DNA from: Flavobacterium restrictum
GTDB taxonomy: Bacteria > Bacteroidota > Bacteroidia > Flavobacteriales > Flavobacteriaceae
Length of the DNA stretch: 64,000 bases
Reading direction: 5' to 3'
NCBI RefSeq assembly: GCF_007097245.1
Contig: NZ_VJZT01000007.1
Coordinates: 123,222-187,221, forward strand
Under the pieces are notes generated by a model. It made no database searches. It was not told where the DNA came from and saw nothing but the letters and a program-made list of their open reading frames with translations. Of the stretch, positions 38,095-46,729 are shown one piece after another. The translations under genes and the position numbers were made by a program. Position 1 is the stretch's first letter. Every line of letters begins with the position of its first letter.

Positions 38095-41000
38095 TCGAAT
38101 CATATTTTTTGGTTAGTATTAGTTTTCCTTCGCTGTAAATTAATGTGTTTCCGTGGAATTCATCATTTTTATAATTGGCGGTTAACCATGCTTTTCCGTC
38201 GGGTTTAAAGTATTCTTGTGGGCCTTCGAAGTTGTTTTTTATAAAATTCTCTTTTTTATAAATACCACCAGTTACATAATATTCAATTCGCTCTCCATGC
38301 AATAAATTGTTCAGGTACACACATTCAAATTCAGGTTTTCCCTCGCCAGAATGGATACTAAATTTCCCTTCATAATTCCCTTTTACCAATTGCATTTGCA
38401 AAGCCACTTTGCCATTTGGATAGTTTGAAGTGATATCGGCGGTTTCGTTATCGATTATTATTTTATCGTCCAAAAGACCAGATTTACTCATTCTAGTAAA
38501 ATAAATTGGGGCATTGTTCGTATATCCAATGGCTAAAATGGCTTCTCCCTTTTGATTGTAATAGAATAATTCGCCTTGCAAAACACCGTTTAATTGATTG
38601 TATTCGGACATTTTGACTTTGTTTTGGTAGTACCGAATCGTTTTTCCGTTCTCTTCTCCAAAGGTGTTTTCATCAGTCAGTCTTAAATTTCCAACTAAAT
38701 CATTTTGGGTATATTTGCCGTTTATTCGACCGCAATAATAGGTAGTTTCAAAATATAAAGTTCCTAGTGGGCTGAAGGATTTGTAGTTATTAGTCAACAT
38801 TCCGTTAGCGTATTCCGAGGTAATAATTGGGGTATTTAGTTGGTCTTTGACGGTGAATTTTTCATTCAATTTCCCGTTGACCATTTCATATTCCTGACTG
38901 ATAGTTCCATTGTAGAACGTATAATTGAATTTACCCGTTTTATTTTTATAATCAATACTGTTTTCGATTTCTTCTTTCAAAGTATAGGTTGTCAACGCCG
39001 TTTGAAAATTATTGATATAGCGTTCTTTGCGAGCGATAGTTCCGTTTTGACGATAGGTTATTTTGTCATAATTAAGTTCGTTATTTGTAAAAAAGCCTTC
39101 GGTTTTTAGCGTTCCATCAGCGTAAAAAGAGTGGTATGGGCCGTTTTGTTTTCCATTTTCATAGGCATACACTTCATCGAGTATTCCGTTTTCATATCCT
39201 TCATAAACGCCATTTAGAGTATCATTTGTATAGTTTTTGATGCTGCTTACCAATCCGTTTTTGTAATATTCCGTATCGAGACCCTGCTCTTTTCCTTGAA
39301 CATAAAACTCGGTCATTTTTGGCAATCCTGATGCGTAAAAATAATTCCATTGTTGGCTTTTTTTTCCTTTTTCGAAAGAGCCTGTAACCAGAATATTGTC
39401 TTTAAAATTCCTCATTTCAAAGGTGTTCTTGGTCAAGTTTATAGCAACTGGCTGTTCCTTTTTATTCGAATATTGCAACCCTGATTTCAAGTCGCCTGAT
39501 TTGTATTTTTCTTCAAAATAGGTATTGCCACTAGTATCATAATAGCTGTAGGTTTCCACCTCTTCTTTGTCATTATGCAAGGATTCATTTGCTTTGACAC
39601 CGTTAGGAAAATAGTTGGTTATTGTTTTTAATTTTCCTGCTTCGTAGCTGTTTTCTTTTTCCAAAGCGGAAGAGGTAAAATAAGTTTTGTATGATCCCTG
39701 AATTTTACCATTGCTATAATTAGCGGTTGCTTTCTTGATTTTACCATCGTAATATTCCACATAATCGCCTTCGTTCAAGTCGTTTTTATACACGGAACTT
39801 TCTTTGATATCGCCCACTTCGTTATGGCTTACATACGGGCCGTTGACTTTGCCCATCGCGTACACCATACTCAATTTGGGGCTTCCGTTTTCGTACAAGC
39901 AAGTGAGTATTCCGTCGCGTTCTCCATTGGTAAAATTGATTTCGCATTGTTTTCCTCCGTTGGGATAGTACGAGGCACTGTTGCCGTTTAGGGCATCATT
40001 CTTGTAATTTTCGATTACGCTGACGTTTCCATTTTCATAATATGCGGTTCGAGTACCTTCTAATTTGCCGTTAGTAAATGATTTTTCCTCGGTGAGATTT
40101 CCTTTTGGGTTGTAGTATTTTTGTACACCATCCAAAAGATCGTTTTTGAAATTCAAGATACCACTTAAATTACCGTTTTCGTCCAAGTATTGGTATTGAC
40201 CTTCCTTCAAACCATTTATTTGCTTGCCAATTAAATAGGGATTTCTATTTTTTAAAATCACAATAACTTCCTCTGGTGTTCCAAATAGGTTTAACGTCCT
40301 CTTTGCATAAAAAGACCAAAAATCTTTCAATAAATAGTGGTCATTAAAGTCCGTTACTTTTTTCTTTTGTGCCGTAAGTTGCTTGCCTAATTTAGCTTCC
40401 ATTGCCGATAGCATATAATAGCTAAAGGGTTCAAATTGGTTGTTGTCGTTCAGGTTTTTTACCCACGGGATGTAAGTAGTTTCAAAAAAACCGTCTCCTA
40501 TTTTATGCTCCGATGCGTATTCGACCACCGCTTGAACCTGTCTAATAACAACATCATCAATTGTTGATTTTACTTTATATGCCGGGTTTAAAGGAAGTTG
40601 ATTGCGGAGAATGGTTTCGATTTCTTCAAAGTTATCTCCTGATTTTGAGAAAACTAATTTGTTTTGGGTCAAATAATTTTGTGCAAATTTAGCATTCAAT
40701 CTCAAAATTGCTTTTTCGGCATTCCTACCATTTGGGGCAATTACTAGGTAACTCATCAAGGCCAAAGTTCCCTCGGTAATTTTGCCGTTTTCTAGCGCAA
40801 TAATTCCCAATAAATAATGCGAGGAAGCATGATTTGGATTATTGGTAATAATTTTTTCTAATAAATCGACTGCTTTTTGTGGTTGCTCTTTCCAGACGTA
40901 TAAAATTGCGAGATTGTACAAGTGATTGGAGGAATTCGAAAGGTATTTTTGGCCTTCTGTGAATATTTTTTCAGCCAAATCATAGTCTTTTTCATCGCTC

Positions 41001-41323
41001 AAATAACTCCCATACAGCGTGTATAAAGTGGGGAATTCAGGCATTTTATTGCTTTGATACAGCTTTTCGAACAATGCTTTTAACGCTTCTTTTTGAGCTA
41101 ATGCCGATAAAGTTAGGGCTTTCTCATATTGTGCTTGCAGGTATTTTGGGTCAATAGTTTTGATTTTGTCAAATTCAAGCAGTGCTTCATTGTACTTTTC
41201 GTCATCATAAAGAGCAACTCCTTTGTTGATAAAGGTATCGTTGTTGTAGACAGCGGTATAATCAGTTTGGGAATAAGATTTTATAAAAAAACTTAAAAGT
41301 AGGACTAGATGTATTTTTTTCAT
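38069..41323 (-). CDS. Large exported TPR and MORN-repeat protein
   Basis: A 1084-residue protein with signal peptide (MKKIHLVLLLSFFIKSYSQ). The N-terminal third (about 20-230) holds tetratricopeptide-like helices (YNEALLEFDKIKTIDPKYLQ, HASSHYLLGIIALENGKITE). From about residue 370 to the end run some 25-30 MORN/YwqK-type repeats of about 22 residues (NGKLEGTRTAYYENGN, NGKQNGPYHSFYADGT). The family has no proven function; MORN arrays often contact lipids or proteins. It leads the operon with the two DUF3857 proteins. The ATG at 41323 was chosen for the signal peptide; the longer frame to 41380 adds a poor N-terminus. Confidence 0.85.
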   Translation of the reverse strand: MKKIHLVLLLSFFIKSYSQTDYTAVYNNDTFINKGVALYDDEKYNEALLEFDKIKTIDPKYLQAQYEKALTLSALAQKEALKALFEKLYQSNKMPEFPTLYTLYGSYLSDEKDYDLAEKIFTEGQKYLSNSSNHLYNLAILYVWKEQPQKAVDLLEKIITNNPNHASSHYLLGIIALENGKITEGTLALMSYLVIAPNGRNAEKAILRLNAKFAQNYLTQNKLVFSKSGDNFEEIETILRNQLPLNPAYKVKSTIDDVVIRQVQAVVEYASEHKIGDGFFETTYIPWVKNLNDNNQFEPFSYYMLSAMEAKLGKQLTAQKKKVTDFNDHYLLKDFWSFYAKRTLNLFGTPEEVIVILKNRNPYLIGKQINGLKEGQYQYLDENGNLSGILNFKNDLLDGVQKYYNPKGNLTEEKSFTNGKLEGTRTAYYENGNVSVIENYKNDALNGNSASYYPNGGKQCEINFTNGERDGILTCLYENGSPKLSMVYAMGKVNGPYVSHNEVGDIKESSVYKNDLNEGDYVEYYDGKIKKATANYSNGKIQGSYKTYFTSSALEKENSYEAGKLKTITNYFPNGVKANESLHNDKEEVETYSYYDTSGNTYFEEKYKSGDLKSGLQYSNKKEQPVAINLTKNTFEMRNFKDNILVTGSFEKGKKSQQWNYFYASGLPKMTEFYVQGKEQGLDTEYYKNGLVSSIKNYTNDTLNGVYEGYENGILDEVYAYENGKQNGPYHSFYADGTLKTEGFFTNNELNYDKITYRQNGTIARKERYINNFQTALTTYTLKEEIENSIDYKNKTGKFNYTFYNGTISQEYEMVNGKLNEKFTVKDQLNTPIITSEYANGMLTNNYKSFSPLGTLYFETTYYCGRINGKYTQNDLVGNLRLTDENTFGEENGKTIRYYQNKVKMSEYNQLNGVLQGELFYYNQKGEAILAIGYTNNAPIYFTRMSKSGLLDDKIIIDNETADITSNYPNGKVALQMQLVKGNYEGKFSIHSGEGKPEFECVYLNNLLHGERIEYYVTGGIYKKENFIKNNFEGPQEYFKPDGKAWLTANYKNDEFHGNTLIYSEGKLILTKKYDSNELVAIIK

Positions 41324-41341
41324 TTGAAGATAGAAGTTTAT

Positions 41342-41349
41342 CAAATATA
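41342..41349 (-). promoter_or_regulatory. Candidate -7 element for the MORN/DUF3857 operon
   Basis: Minus-strand TATATTTG, 19 bases before the ATG at 41323. It lies between the DUF4268 stop (41389) and the MORN start. Confidence 0.5.
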
Positions 41350-41388
41350 AAAATTTAATTGAACTTTGTAAGAAAAACAACTATTGTG

Positions 41389-41832
41389 TTATGCTGGTTT
41401 TGCTATATTTTTTATAAAGTCATCGTATTCAAAATAAAACAACTCCAAAGCATTCATTTTTTCGAAAAAGAAATCAAAAATTTCATTCCAATACTGGCGA
41501 TTACTCACGCTTACATTTCGTTTTTCGACCCAAATGCGGCTTATGGTTTTGCCATTTTCTAATGTGTACTCTTTCTCGAAAACCAAATCAGAAACAAACT
41601 CGGTTTCCAATATGTTTTTGAGTGCCAAAAGATTTTCATAATACTGGTGTCTGGTCTCTTTGCTTCGATGTTCGATGTCAATTAAAACTTGCGCTTTGGT
41701 ATTTTCGACAAAGAATTTAAATGAAAAATCCTTTATTTTAGTATCATACAAGACCCATTTTCTTGGGTGTTTTTCGGCAAATGCGACCCAAAATTCTTGT
41801 TTTAGTTTTTGATTTTCTGCTTTACTGTACAT
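41389..41832 (-). CDS. DUF4268 family protein
   Basis: A 147-residue cytoplasmic protein matching DUF4268: LKQEFWVAFAEKHPRKW, FKFFVENTKAQVLIDIEHRS and RQYWNEIFDFFFEKM. Function unknown; in some proteins the domain is attached to nuclease-like modules, here it stands alone. It is upstream of and co-oriented with the MORN operon (65-base gap, with a promoter in between). Confidence 0.82.
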   Translation of the reverse strand: MYSKAENQKLKQEFWVAFAEKHPRKWVLYDTKIKDFSFKFFVENTKAQVLIDIEHRSKETRHQYYENLLALKNILETEFVSDLVFEKEYTLENGKTISRIWVEKRNVSVSNRQYWNEIFDFFFEKMNALELFYFEYDDFIKNIAKPA

Positions 41833-42111
41833 TTTTAATATTTTATTCGTTTATAGAAAACGGGAATCTTTTTTTAGACTTTTGTTTATACCTTAATTTT
41901 GAGTACTCTTTTGGTGCTGCGATTGAATTTTAATTTTTGTTACAACGGCACAAATTTTTATATAAAATTAGGGCAATATGGTAGTAAAAAATGATTTTAT
42001 ACCAACTAGAACCGCAGTTTTACTTTGTACCTTCGTGCAGGATTTTTTACCGTAAAGGCCAACTCAAAAAGAACGCAATAGTTTTCTGAATCACAAAAAT
42101 AGACTTTGATT

Positions 42112-42753
42112 ATGGATTTTCAAGATTTTTTGGCATTAGTTCCACAAATAAAAGATGTGACGCTTCCCGCCGAGGCAGCACATTTAAAATTGGCACCTAG
42201 AGAACGCACAGCCGCATTAGAAAATTTAGATATCAACCAAAAAAATCCCCGAAAAGCGGCCGTTTTAATGCTTTTGTATCCTAAAAACGAGCAAACGCAT
42301 TTGGTGTTAATTCTTCGGAATTCGTATGAAGGTGTTCGTTCTGCTCAAATTGCTTTTCCAGGTGGGAAATACGAATCCGCCGATCTTTTTTTTGAAAATA
42401 CGGCTTTGCGAGAAACGCACGAGGAAATTGGCGTTTTGCCAGCAGCTGTAACCATTTTAAAACCGTTTACTTCCGTGTACATTCCTCCAAGCAATTTTGT
42501 AGTTTACCCTTTTTTAGGAATTTGTGAACACGCCATTGCATTCACGCCCGATCCCGTTGAAGTTGCAGGCATTATCGAGTTGCCTTTGACCTTGTTGATG
42601 AGTGACCGTATTTTACAAGAAGTTACGTTGAATACCTCCTATGCAAACACCATTCAAGTGCCCGCATTCCAGATAGAGCAACACGTAGTTTGGGGCGCAA
42701 CAGCTATGGTGTTGAGTGAGTTGAAAGAAGTATTGAAAGGGATTTTGGGATGA
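42112..42753 (+). CDS. NUDIX hydrolase, CoA pyrophosphatase type
   Basis: A 213-residue enzyme. The NUDIX box GGKYESADLFFENTALRETH-EEIG and the preceding LILRNSYEGVRSAQIAFPGG block match the CoA pyrophosphatase (NudL/UPF0035) signature, so it should split CoA or acyl-CoA into phosphopantetheine and 3',5'-ADP. The ATG at 42112 was preferred over a TTG two codons earlier. A PlsC-like acyltransferase gene follows 165 bases downstream with its own promoter. Confidence 0.88.
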   Translation: MDFQDFLALVPQIKDVTLPAEAAHLKLAPRERTAALENLDINQKNPRKAAVLMLLYPKNEQTHLVLILRNSYEGVRSAQIAFPGGKYESADLFFENTALRETHEEIGVLPAAVTILKPFTSVYIPPSNFVVYPFLGICEHAIAFTPDPVEVAGIIELPLTLLMSDRILQEVTLNTSYANTIQVPAFQIEQHVVWGATAMVLSELKEVLKGILG

Positions 42754-42879
42754 TTTATGCGATTTTCTTGTCAGTTTAAGTAAAGTGCTAACGTTGTAAA
42801 TTAGTTCTTGCTATAGTTAAATAGTAATGCTATTTCATTGTATAAAAAACTAAAAAAATCCATTTTTAAGTTCAAAAAA

Positions 42880-42895
42880 TAATTTTGTAGCTTTG
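42880..42895 (+). promoter_or_regulatory. Overlapping -7 elements for the acyltransferase gene
   Basis: TAATTTTG (42880-42887) is followed directly by TAGCTTTG (42888-42895). Either places transcription start 15-25 bases before the ATG at 42919. Confidence 0.5.
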
Positions 42896-42918
42896 TGAAC
42901 TTTAAACACAAAAGCATT

Positions 42919-43728
42919 ATGGGATTGTTAAAGAGAAATCCTTTTGGTCACATCATTTTTATAAAAAAATGGCTTATTCGAATCTTCGGGGGCATCACGC
43001 ATAGGCGCTATCGAGGTTTTAATGAATTGCAAATCGAAGGATCGGAAATCATTAGGAATTTGCCCGATAAAAATGTGCTTTTTATATCCAATCATCAAAC
43101 CTATTTTGCCGATGTCGTGGCTATGTTTCATGTTTTTAATGCCAGTTTGAGCGGTCGAGAGGATTCCATAAAAAACGTGTGTTATCTCTGGCAACCCAAA
43201 ATGAATATTTATTATGTTGCCGCCAAGGAAACCATGCAAGCGGGCTTGTTACCTAGAATAATTGCGTATGTAGGTGCTATAACTGTGGAGCGAACGTGGC
43301 GTGCCAAAGGGGTAGACGTAACCGAAAAACGCGACGTGAACCCAAACGACACCGAAAACATCAAAATCGCTCTTGACGATGGTTGGGTAATCACCTTTCC
43401 GCAAGGAACAACCAAGTCTTTTAAACCTGTTCGCAAAGGAACTGCGCACATTATCCAGCAACATAGACCCATTGTGGTTCCTATTGTAATTGATGGATTT
43501 CGTCGTTCGTTTGACAAGAAAGGATTGCGCATGAAAAAGAAAGGAATTCTACAATCCTTCATCATCAAAGAGCCACTTAAAATTGATTATGACACGGATA
43601 CGATAGACCAAATTGTCGAAAAAGTAGAATATGCCATCGAGCAACATTGCTCGTTCCTAAAAGTAATTCCTGCCGAGGAACTCAAAGCCCAAGAGGAATT
43701 AAACCGATTGCGACAATGGGAATATTAA
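42919..43728 (+). CDS. PlsC-like 1-acylglycerol-3-phosphate acyltransferase
   Basis: A 269-residue acyltransferase. The HX4D catalytic motif is in SNHQTYFADVVAMF; the usual FPEGTRS motif appears as FPQGTTKSF, and a final VVPIVIDGFRRSF block is present. It likely acylates a lysophospholipid or another lipid alcohol at the inner membrane. The Glu to Gln and Arg to Thr/Lys changes in motif III may mean a substrate other than lysophosphatidate. The GTG at 42895 overlaps the promoter, so the ATG at 42919 is preferred. Confidence 0.83.
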   Translation: MGLLKRNPFGHIIFIKKWLIRIFGGITHRRYRGFNELQIEGSEIIRNLPDKNVLFISNHQTYFADVVAMFHVFNASLSGREDSIKNVCYLWQPKMNIYYVAAKETMQAGLLPRIIAYVGAITVERTWRAKGVDVTEKRDVNPNDTENIKIALDDGWVITFPQGTTKSFKPVRKGTAHIIQQHRPIVVPIVIDGFRRSFDKKGLRMKKKGILQSFIIKEPLKIDYDTDTIDQIVEKVEYAIEQHCSFLKVIPAEELKAQEELNRLRQWEY

Positions 43729-43797
43729 AATAGAATTCAATAATTTTGTAGTATCATTTTACCCCTAATTTGCTAATTTTATATTTTCTACACGTTT

Positions 43798-43995
43798 TTA
43801 AATCTCAAAAAAATCTGCGTTAAAACAAAAAATCAGCAGTAAACCCAACCCAAAAAATCTTTAAATCTCAAAAGAAATTAGCGAAACAGCGGTAAAAAAA
43901 TCAGCAGTAAACCCAACCCCAAAATTCTTTAAATCTCAAAAGAAATTAGCGAATCAGCGGTAAAACAAAAAAATCCGCGGTAGAACCCCAACAAA
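43798..43995. repeat. Degenerate tandem repeat, three units of 63-68 bp
   Basis: The 311-base gap between the acyltransferase gene and 44040 contains units beginning TTAAATCTCAAAA at 43798, 43861 and 43929. Shared words are AGAAATTAGCGAA, CAGCGGTAAAA and ATCAGCAGTAAACCCAACC. No open frame. The ATTAGCGAA word also occurs in the inverted repeat at 16276. Confidence 0.8.
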
Positions 43996-44039
43996 ATCCG
44001 TTTCAGCAGCATACTTTCAACTATAATTGCAGTCCAGCT

Positions 44040-44672
44040 TTACAAATCAATCTTCTTTAATTCCTTATAATTAGCATACAATCTACGCAACAAAATACCG
44101 TACAACAAACGATAAAACAACCAAAAAACAGCAAAAAACACCACAGTTGTCAAGAATAATAACCCTATCGTGAGAGCCATCGCTTTTCCGTTTGAGGCAA
44201 TTTTAACTCGCAATACACTCACATCGGGATTGTAGGCAAATGCAATTATAAAACCTATAATCAAACTAATTACAATCATTGTCAAATTGTAATACACATA
44301 ATATTGTACCGTTTTTCTAGTTTTCAAAATGTCTTTCATCAGCTGTTTGGTGGCAACAGTCGTCGAAATCACTTGGTAATTTTTGTAAAACAAGTATATA
44401 AAAACCAATATTACCCCATAATTAAAATACGTCAACCCCTTAAACAAAAAAATAATTTCATCGTGTTTAAGTCGCGCTAAATAGTCATCCGTATTGTAAA
44501 TAATACTGGTAGCCGTCCACAACAACACCTCCAAAATACTAATAATCAAAATCCTTTTGACAATCGTAGACGATTTTTTATGAATCATTTTGTAGATATC
44601 AGTTGCGGATACTTGCTCAAACGAATTTTCATTGCGTTGCCAGTCTTTCTTCAATAAATCCAGCTCTTTCAT
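44040..44672 (-). CDS. Membrane protein paired with the ECF sigma factor
   Basis: A 210-residue protein with a cytosolic N-terminal stretch of about 45 residues (MKELDLLKKDWQRNENSFEQ) and four hydrophobic segments (about 45-65, 80-100, 120-145 and 170-195). Its ATG overlaps the sigma factor stop by four bases (ATGA), so it is translationally coupled. Position and topology suggest an anti-sigma-like role, with the N-terminal part binding the sigma factor, but no known anti-sigma domain is visible. Confidence 0.75.
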   Translation of the reverse strand: MKELDLLKKDWQRNENSFEQVSATDIYKMIHKKSSTIVKRILIISILEVLLWTATSIIYNTDDYLARLKHDEIIFLFKGLTYFNYGVILVFIYLFYKNYQVISTTVATKQLMKDILKTRKTVQYYVYYNLTMIVISLIIGFIIAFAYNPDVSVLRVKIASNGKAMALTIGLLFLTTVVFFAVFWLFYRLLYGILLRRLYANYKELKKIDL

Positions 44673-45172
44673 ATTCCTAATGGATTTAATATTTTTTTTA
44701 ATTTCCCCTTAATTCGATTCATTTTTACCCGAGCATTCACTCCGCTAATCCCTAATGTTTCGGATATTTCATGATAATCTTTGTCCTCGAGATACATAAA
44801 AACCAAGGCTTTTTCTATATCATTTAGTTGATAAACGGCTTGATACATTAGTTTCAATTGCTCCTCTTCTTCATAATTATAATCAATATCTTGAGTAAAA
44901 TGTTGCCGCGATTCATACGCAATAGTAGCCACCGATCGCTTGTTTTTTCGGTACAAAGTAATGGCGGTATTCAGTGCCACGCGATACGCCCAAGTCGAAA
45001 ATTTACTATCCCCCCTAAACTTTGGGAACGCCTTCCACAACTGAATCGTAATTTCCTGAAACAAATCCTTGTGCGCATCCTCCCCAGAAGTATACAACCT
45101 ACAAATCTTGTGGATGATATTCTGATTCGTCTGCAATTGCTGTACAAAGGAAAGTTCTAGAGTTTTAGTCAT
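44669..45172 (-). CDS. ECF-type RNA polymerase sigma factor
   Basis: A 167-residue sigma-70 family factor. Region 2 reads GEDAHKDLFQEITIQLWKAF and RGDSKFSTWAYRVALNTA; region 4 reads LNDIEKALVFMYLEDKDYHE and ISETLGISGVNARVKMNRIK. Regions 1 and 3 are absent, as in extracytoplasmic function sigma factors. The next gene encodes a four-pass membrane protein coupled by a four-base overlap. The target regulon cannot be inferred. Confidence 0.93.
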   Translation of the reverse strand: MTKTLELSFVQQLQTNQNIIHKICRLYTSGEDAHKDLFQEITIQLWKAFPKFRGDSKFSTWAYRVALNTAITLYRKNKRSVATIAYESRQHFTQDIDYNYEEEEQLKLMYQAVYQLNDIEKALVFMYLEDKDYHEISETLGISGVNARVKMNRIKGKLKKILNPLGI

Positions 45173-45206
45173 ATATACGTTAGTAATCCCAAAGAAGATT
45201 TTGTTA

Positions 45207-45214
45207 CAAAGTTA
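45207..45214 (-). promoter_or_regulatory. Candidate -7 element for the sigma factor gene
   Basis: Minus-strand TAACTTTG, 35 bases before the ATG at 45172; a housekeeping-type element, so the gene does not look purely self-activated. Confidence 0.5.
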
Positions 45215-45282
45215 AAAGTTTTTTTATCAGGAGCACCACTTTTACGAATTCCATCAGCAGTCGTCCCGCTGTACACTTTATC

Positions 45283-45307
45283 TTTTGAGCCAAACCCTGG
45301 CTCAAAA
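45283..45307. repeat. Hairpin between the sigma factor and DUF3810 genes
   Basis: Perfect 10-bp stem TTTTGAGCCA/TGGCTCAAAA with loop AACCC, in a GC-richer island (GTCGTCCCGCT...CATCGGGGCT). It looks like a dispersed flavobacterial repeat rather than a terminator, as no T-tract follows. Confidence 0.5.
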
Positions 45308-45384
45308 GGATGCCGTTTCCATCGGGGCTATTCCAAAAATCTAGTTTTCATAAAAAACGTTTCAAAAATGTTGCTATATCCAAC

Positions 45385-46482
45385 TCAAAACGCCCGATTT
45401 TTATAATAATTCACCATCAAATTCACATATTTGCTATAACTATCCAAACCGTCTTTTTGCTGGTTTGCTTTTAGAAAATGATCGTAAAAAACATGAAAAG
45501 CGGTCTCAATTGGTGTTTGGTATTGGTTCCAGAAAGCAGTACTTTCTTGGTAATTTTTTAAAATCCCAGGATGAACCGTTTGCAGTAACTCTTTTAGTTT
45601 TTTAGGATTTCGTGCCTGCCAATTGCCCAAACAATACCGCAATGCCAAGCTGTATCCAGAATATTGCACATACAAATCATCATTTTTCACCGATGCTAGA
45701 AAACCTATAAAGTTGCATTCACTTTCGCTCGCAAACCCCATTTGATGCGCCATTTCATGATTGGTCGTCATGGGGAAACTGTACATTGGCCCCAGATAAT
45801 TGACCTGTGCTTCATTTGTAAACGGATTCAAATACCCTCCAAAGCCCATATACGTTAGCGGTAAACTAAAAAGTGATTTTTTGACACTCAAATGCGAATA
45901 ACTAAAAAAAGCATACTCGGCAGCAAGGGTTTTATAACCCTTCAAGTTCAGTTCAAACACTTTTTCTTGCGAATACGGGAACGTAACTTTCAAGCTATCA
46001 TTTTGAGTAAGTTGTTTCTGGATAGCATTGGTTTTGGCGATTAGTTTTTGGGTAAAAATCAATAAATCAGCGTCGGTGTAGTCTCTCTCTATTTTCATTT
46101 TTTCGAATAGCGGTTCCCTATAATAATTTAAAGCCCAGAGTAAATGAAAGAAAAAATAAAATAGCGACAATAGACTTAAAATGGTTAAAAGGTTATTTTT
46201 CCATTCCGATTTCCATGTTTTTCTTTTGTTCCAAAACCATTTTAAAATCAAAAAAATCAAAATAAAATAAATACAATCGCCTACCGAAAACGGAATTTTG
46301 CCTAAAACAATCCTCAACGTTTTTGAAAGAAAAAGATACAATCTGTTGCTGTAAAAAACTTCAATATATTCGGGAAAAAACCGTACGGTTTTCAGGGTTA
46401 TAATTTGTAGGATTAAAAATATTGGGAGAATGTATTTACGTTGCACGAGATGAATTTTGCATATAAAAATAAGTAAAATCAA
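45385..46482 (-). CDS. DUF3810 family membrane metalloprotease-like protein
   Basis: A 365-residue protein. The N-terminal 125 residues contain three hydrophobic segments; the soluble part (about 130-365) carries HEMAHQMGFASESE, an HExxH zinc motif with a downstream Glu, typical of DUF3810. It starts near MILLIFICKIHLVQRKYILP. Family function is unknown, but the motif suggests a zinc peptidase acting at the membrane. It is transcribed away from the zeta toxin pair (49 bases between starts). Confidence 0.85.
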   Translation of the reverse strand: MILLIFICKIHLVQRKYILPIFLILQIITLKTVRFFPEYIEVFYSNRLYLFLSKTLRIVLGKIPFSVGDCIYFILIFLILKWFWNKRKTWKSEWKNNLLTILSLLSLFYFFFHLLWALNYYREPLFEKMKIERDYTDADLLIFTQKLIAKTNAIQKQLTQNDSLKVTFPYSQEKVFELNLKGYKTLAAEYAFFSYSHLSVKKSLFSLPLTYMGFGGYLNPFTNEAQVNYLGPMYSFPMTTNHEMAHQMGFASESECNFIGFLASVKNDDLYVQYSGYSLALRYCLGNWQARNPKKLKELLQTVHPGILKNYQESTAFWNQYQTPIETAFHVFYDHFLKANQQKDGLDSYSKYVNLMVNYYKNRAF

Positions 46483-46531
46483 TGAAGTTATTCTTGGTTT
46501 TTTGTAAATTGCACAATAAAATTCATAAACA

Positions 46532-46729
46532 ATGAAAAGTACATATAGTTTACTTTCAGAAAAAGAACCAACAGAGAAAGAACTTCACTATTTAATGGAA
46601 AATGTTTTGAAAGAGGTTAAAATACGGGCCTCTATTAGTTCTCAAAAATTGGAAGCACTTCAATTACTTCAAATTGATGAAGCTTTTGAAAAACATAAAG
46701 TTTATAAAATAAAAAATGACCAAAAATAG
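46532..46729 (+). CDS. Putative antitoxin of a zeta-type pair
   Basis: A 65-residue, mostly helical, charged protein (MKSTYSLLSEKEPTEKELHY at the start). It overlaps the zeta-like kinase gene by 14 bases, the usual arrangement of an antitoxin and toxin. It has no recognised domain, so the role rests on position and size. Confidence 0.65.
   Translation: MKSTYSLLSEKEPTEKELHYLMENVLKEVKIRASISSQKLEALQLLQIDEAFEKHKVYKIKNDQK

Noticed and set aside
43798..43995. CRISPR array
   Set aside because: The repeats are degenerate, have no constant spacers and no cas genes are nearby; it is a plain tandem repeat.
45283..45307. Terminator for the sigma factor or DUF3810 gene
   Set aside because: The stem is good but no T-tract follows on either strand, and it is upstream of the sigma factor gene and downstream of DUF3810 by 78 bases; treated as a repeat.
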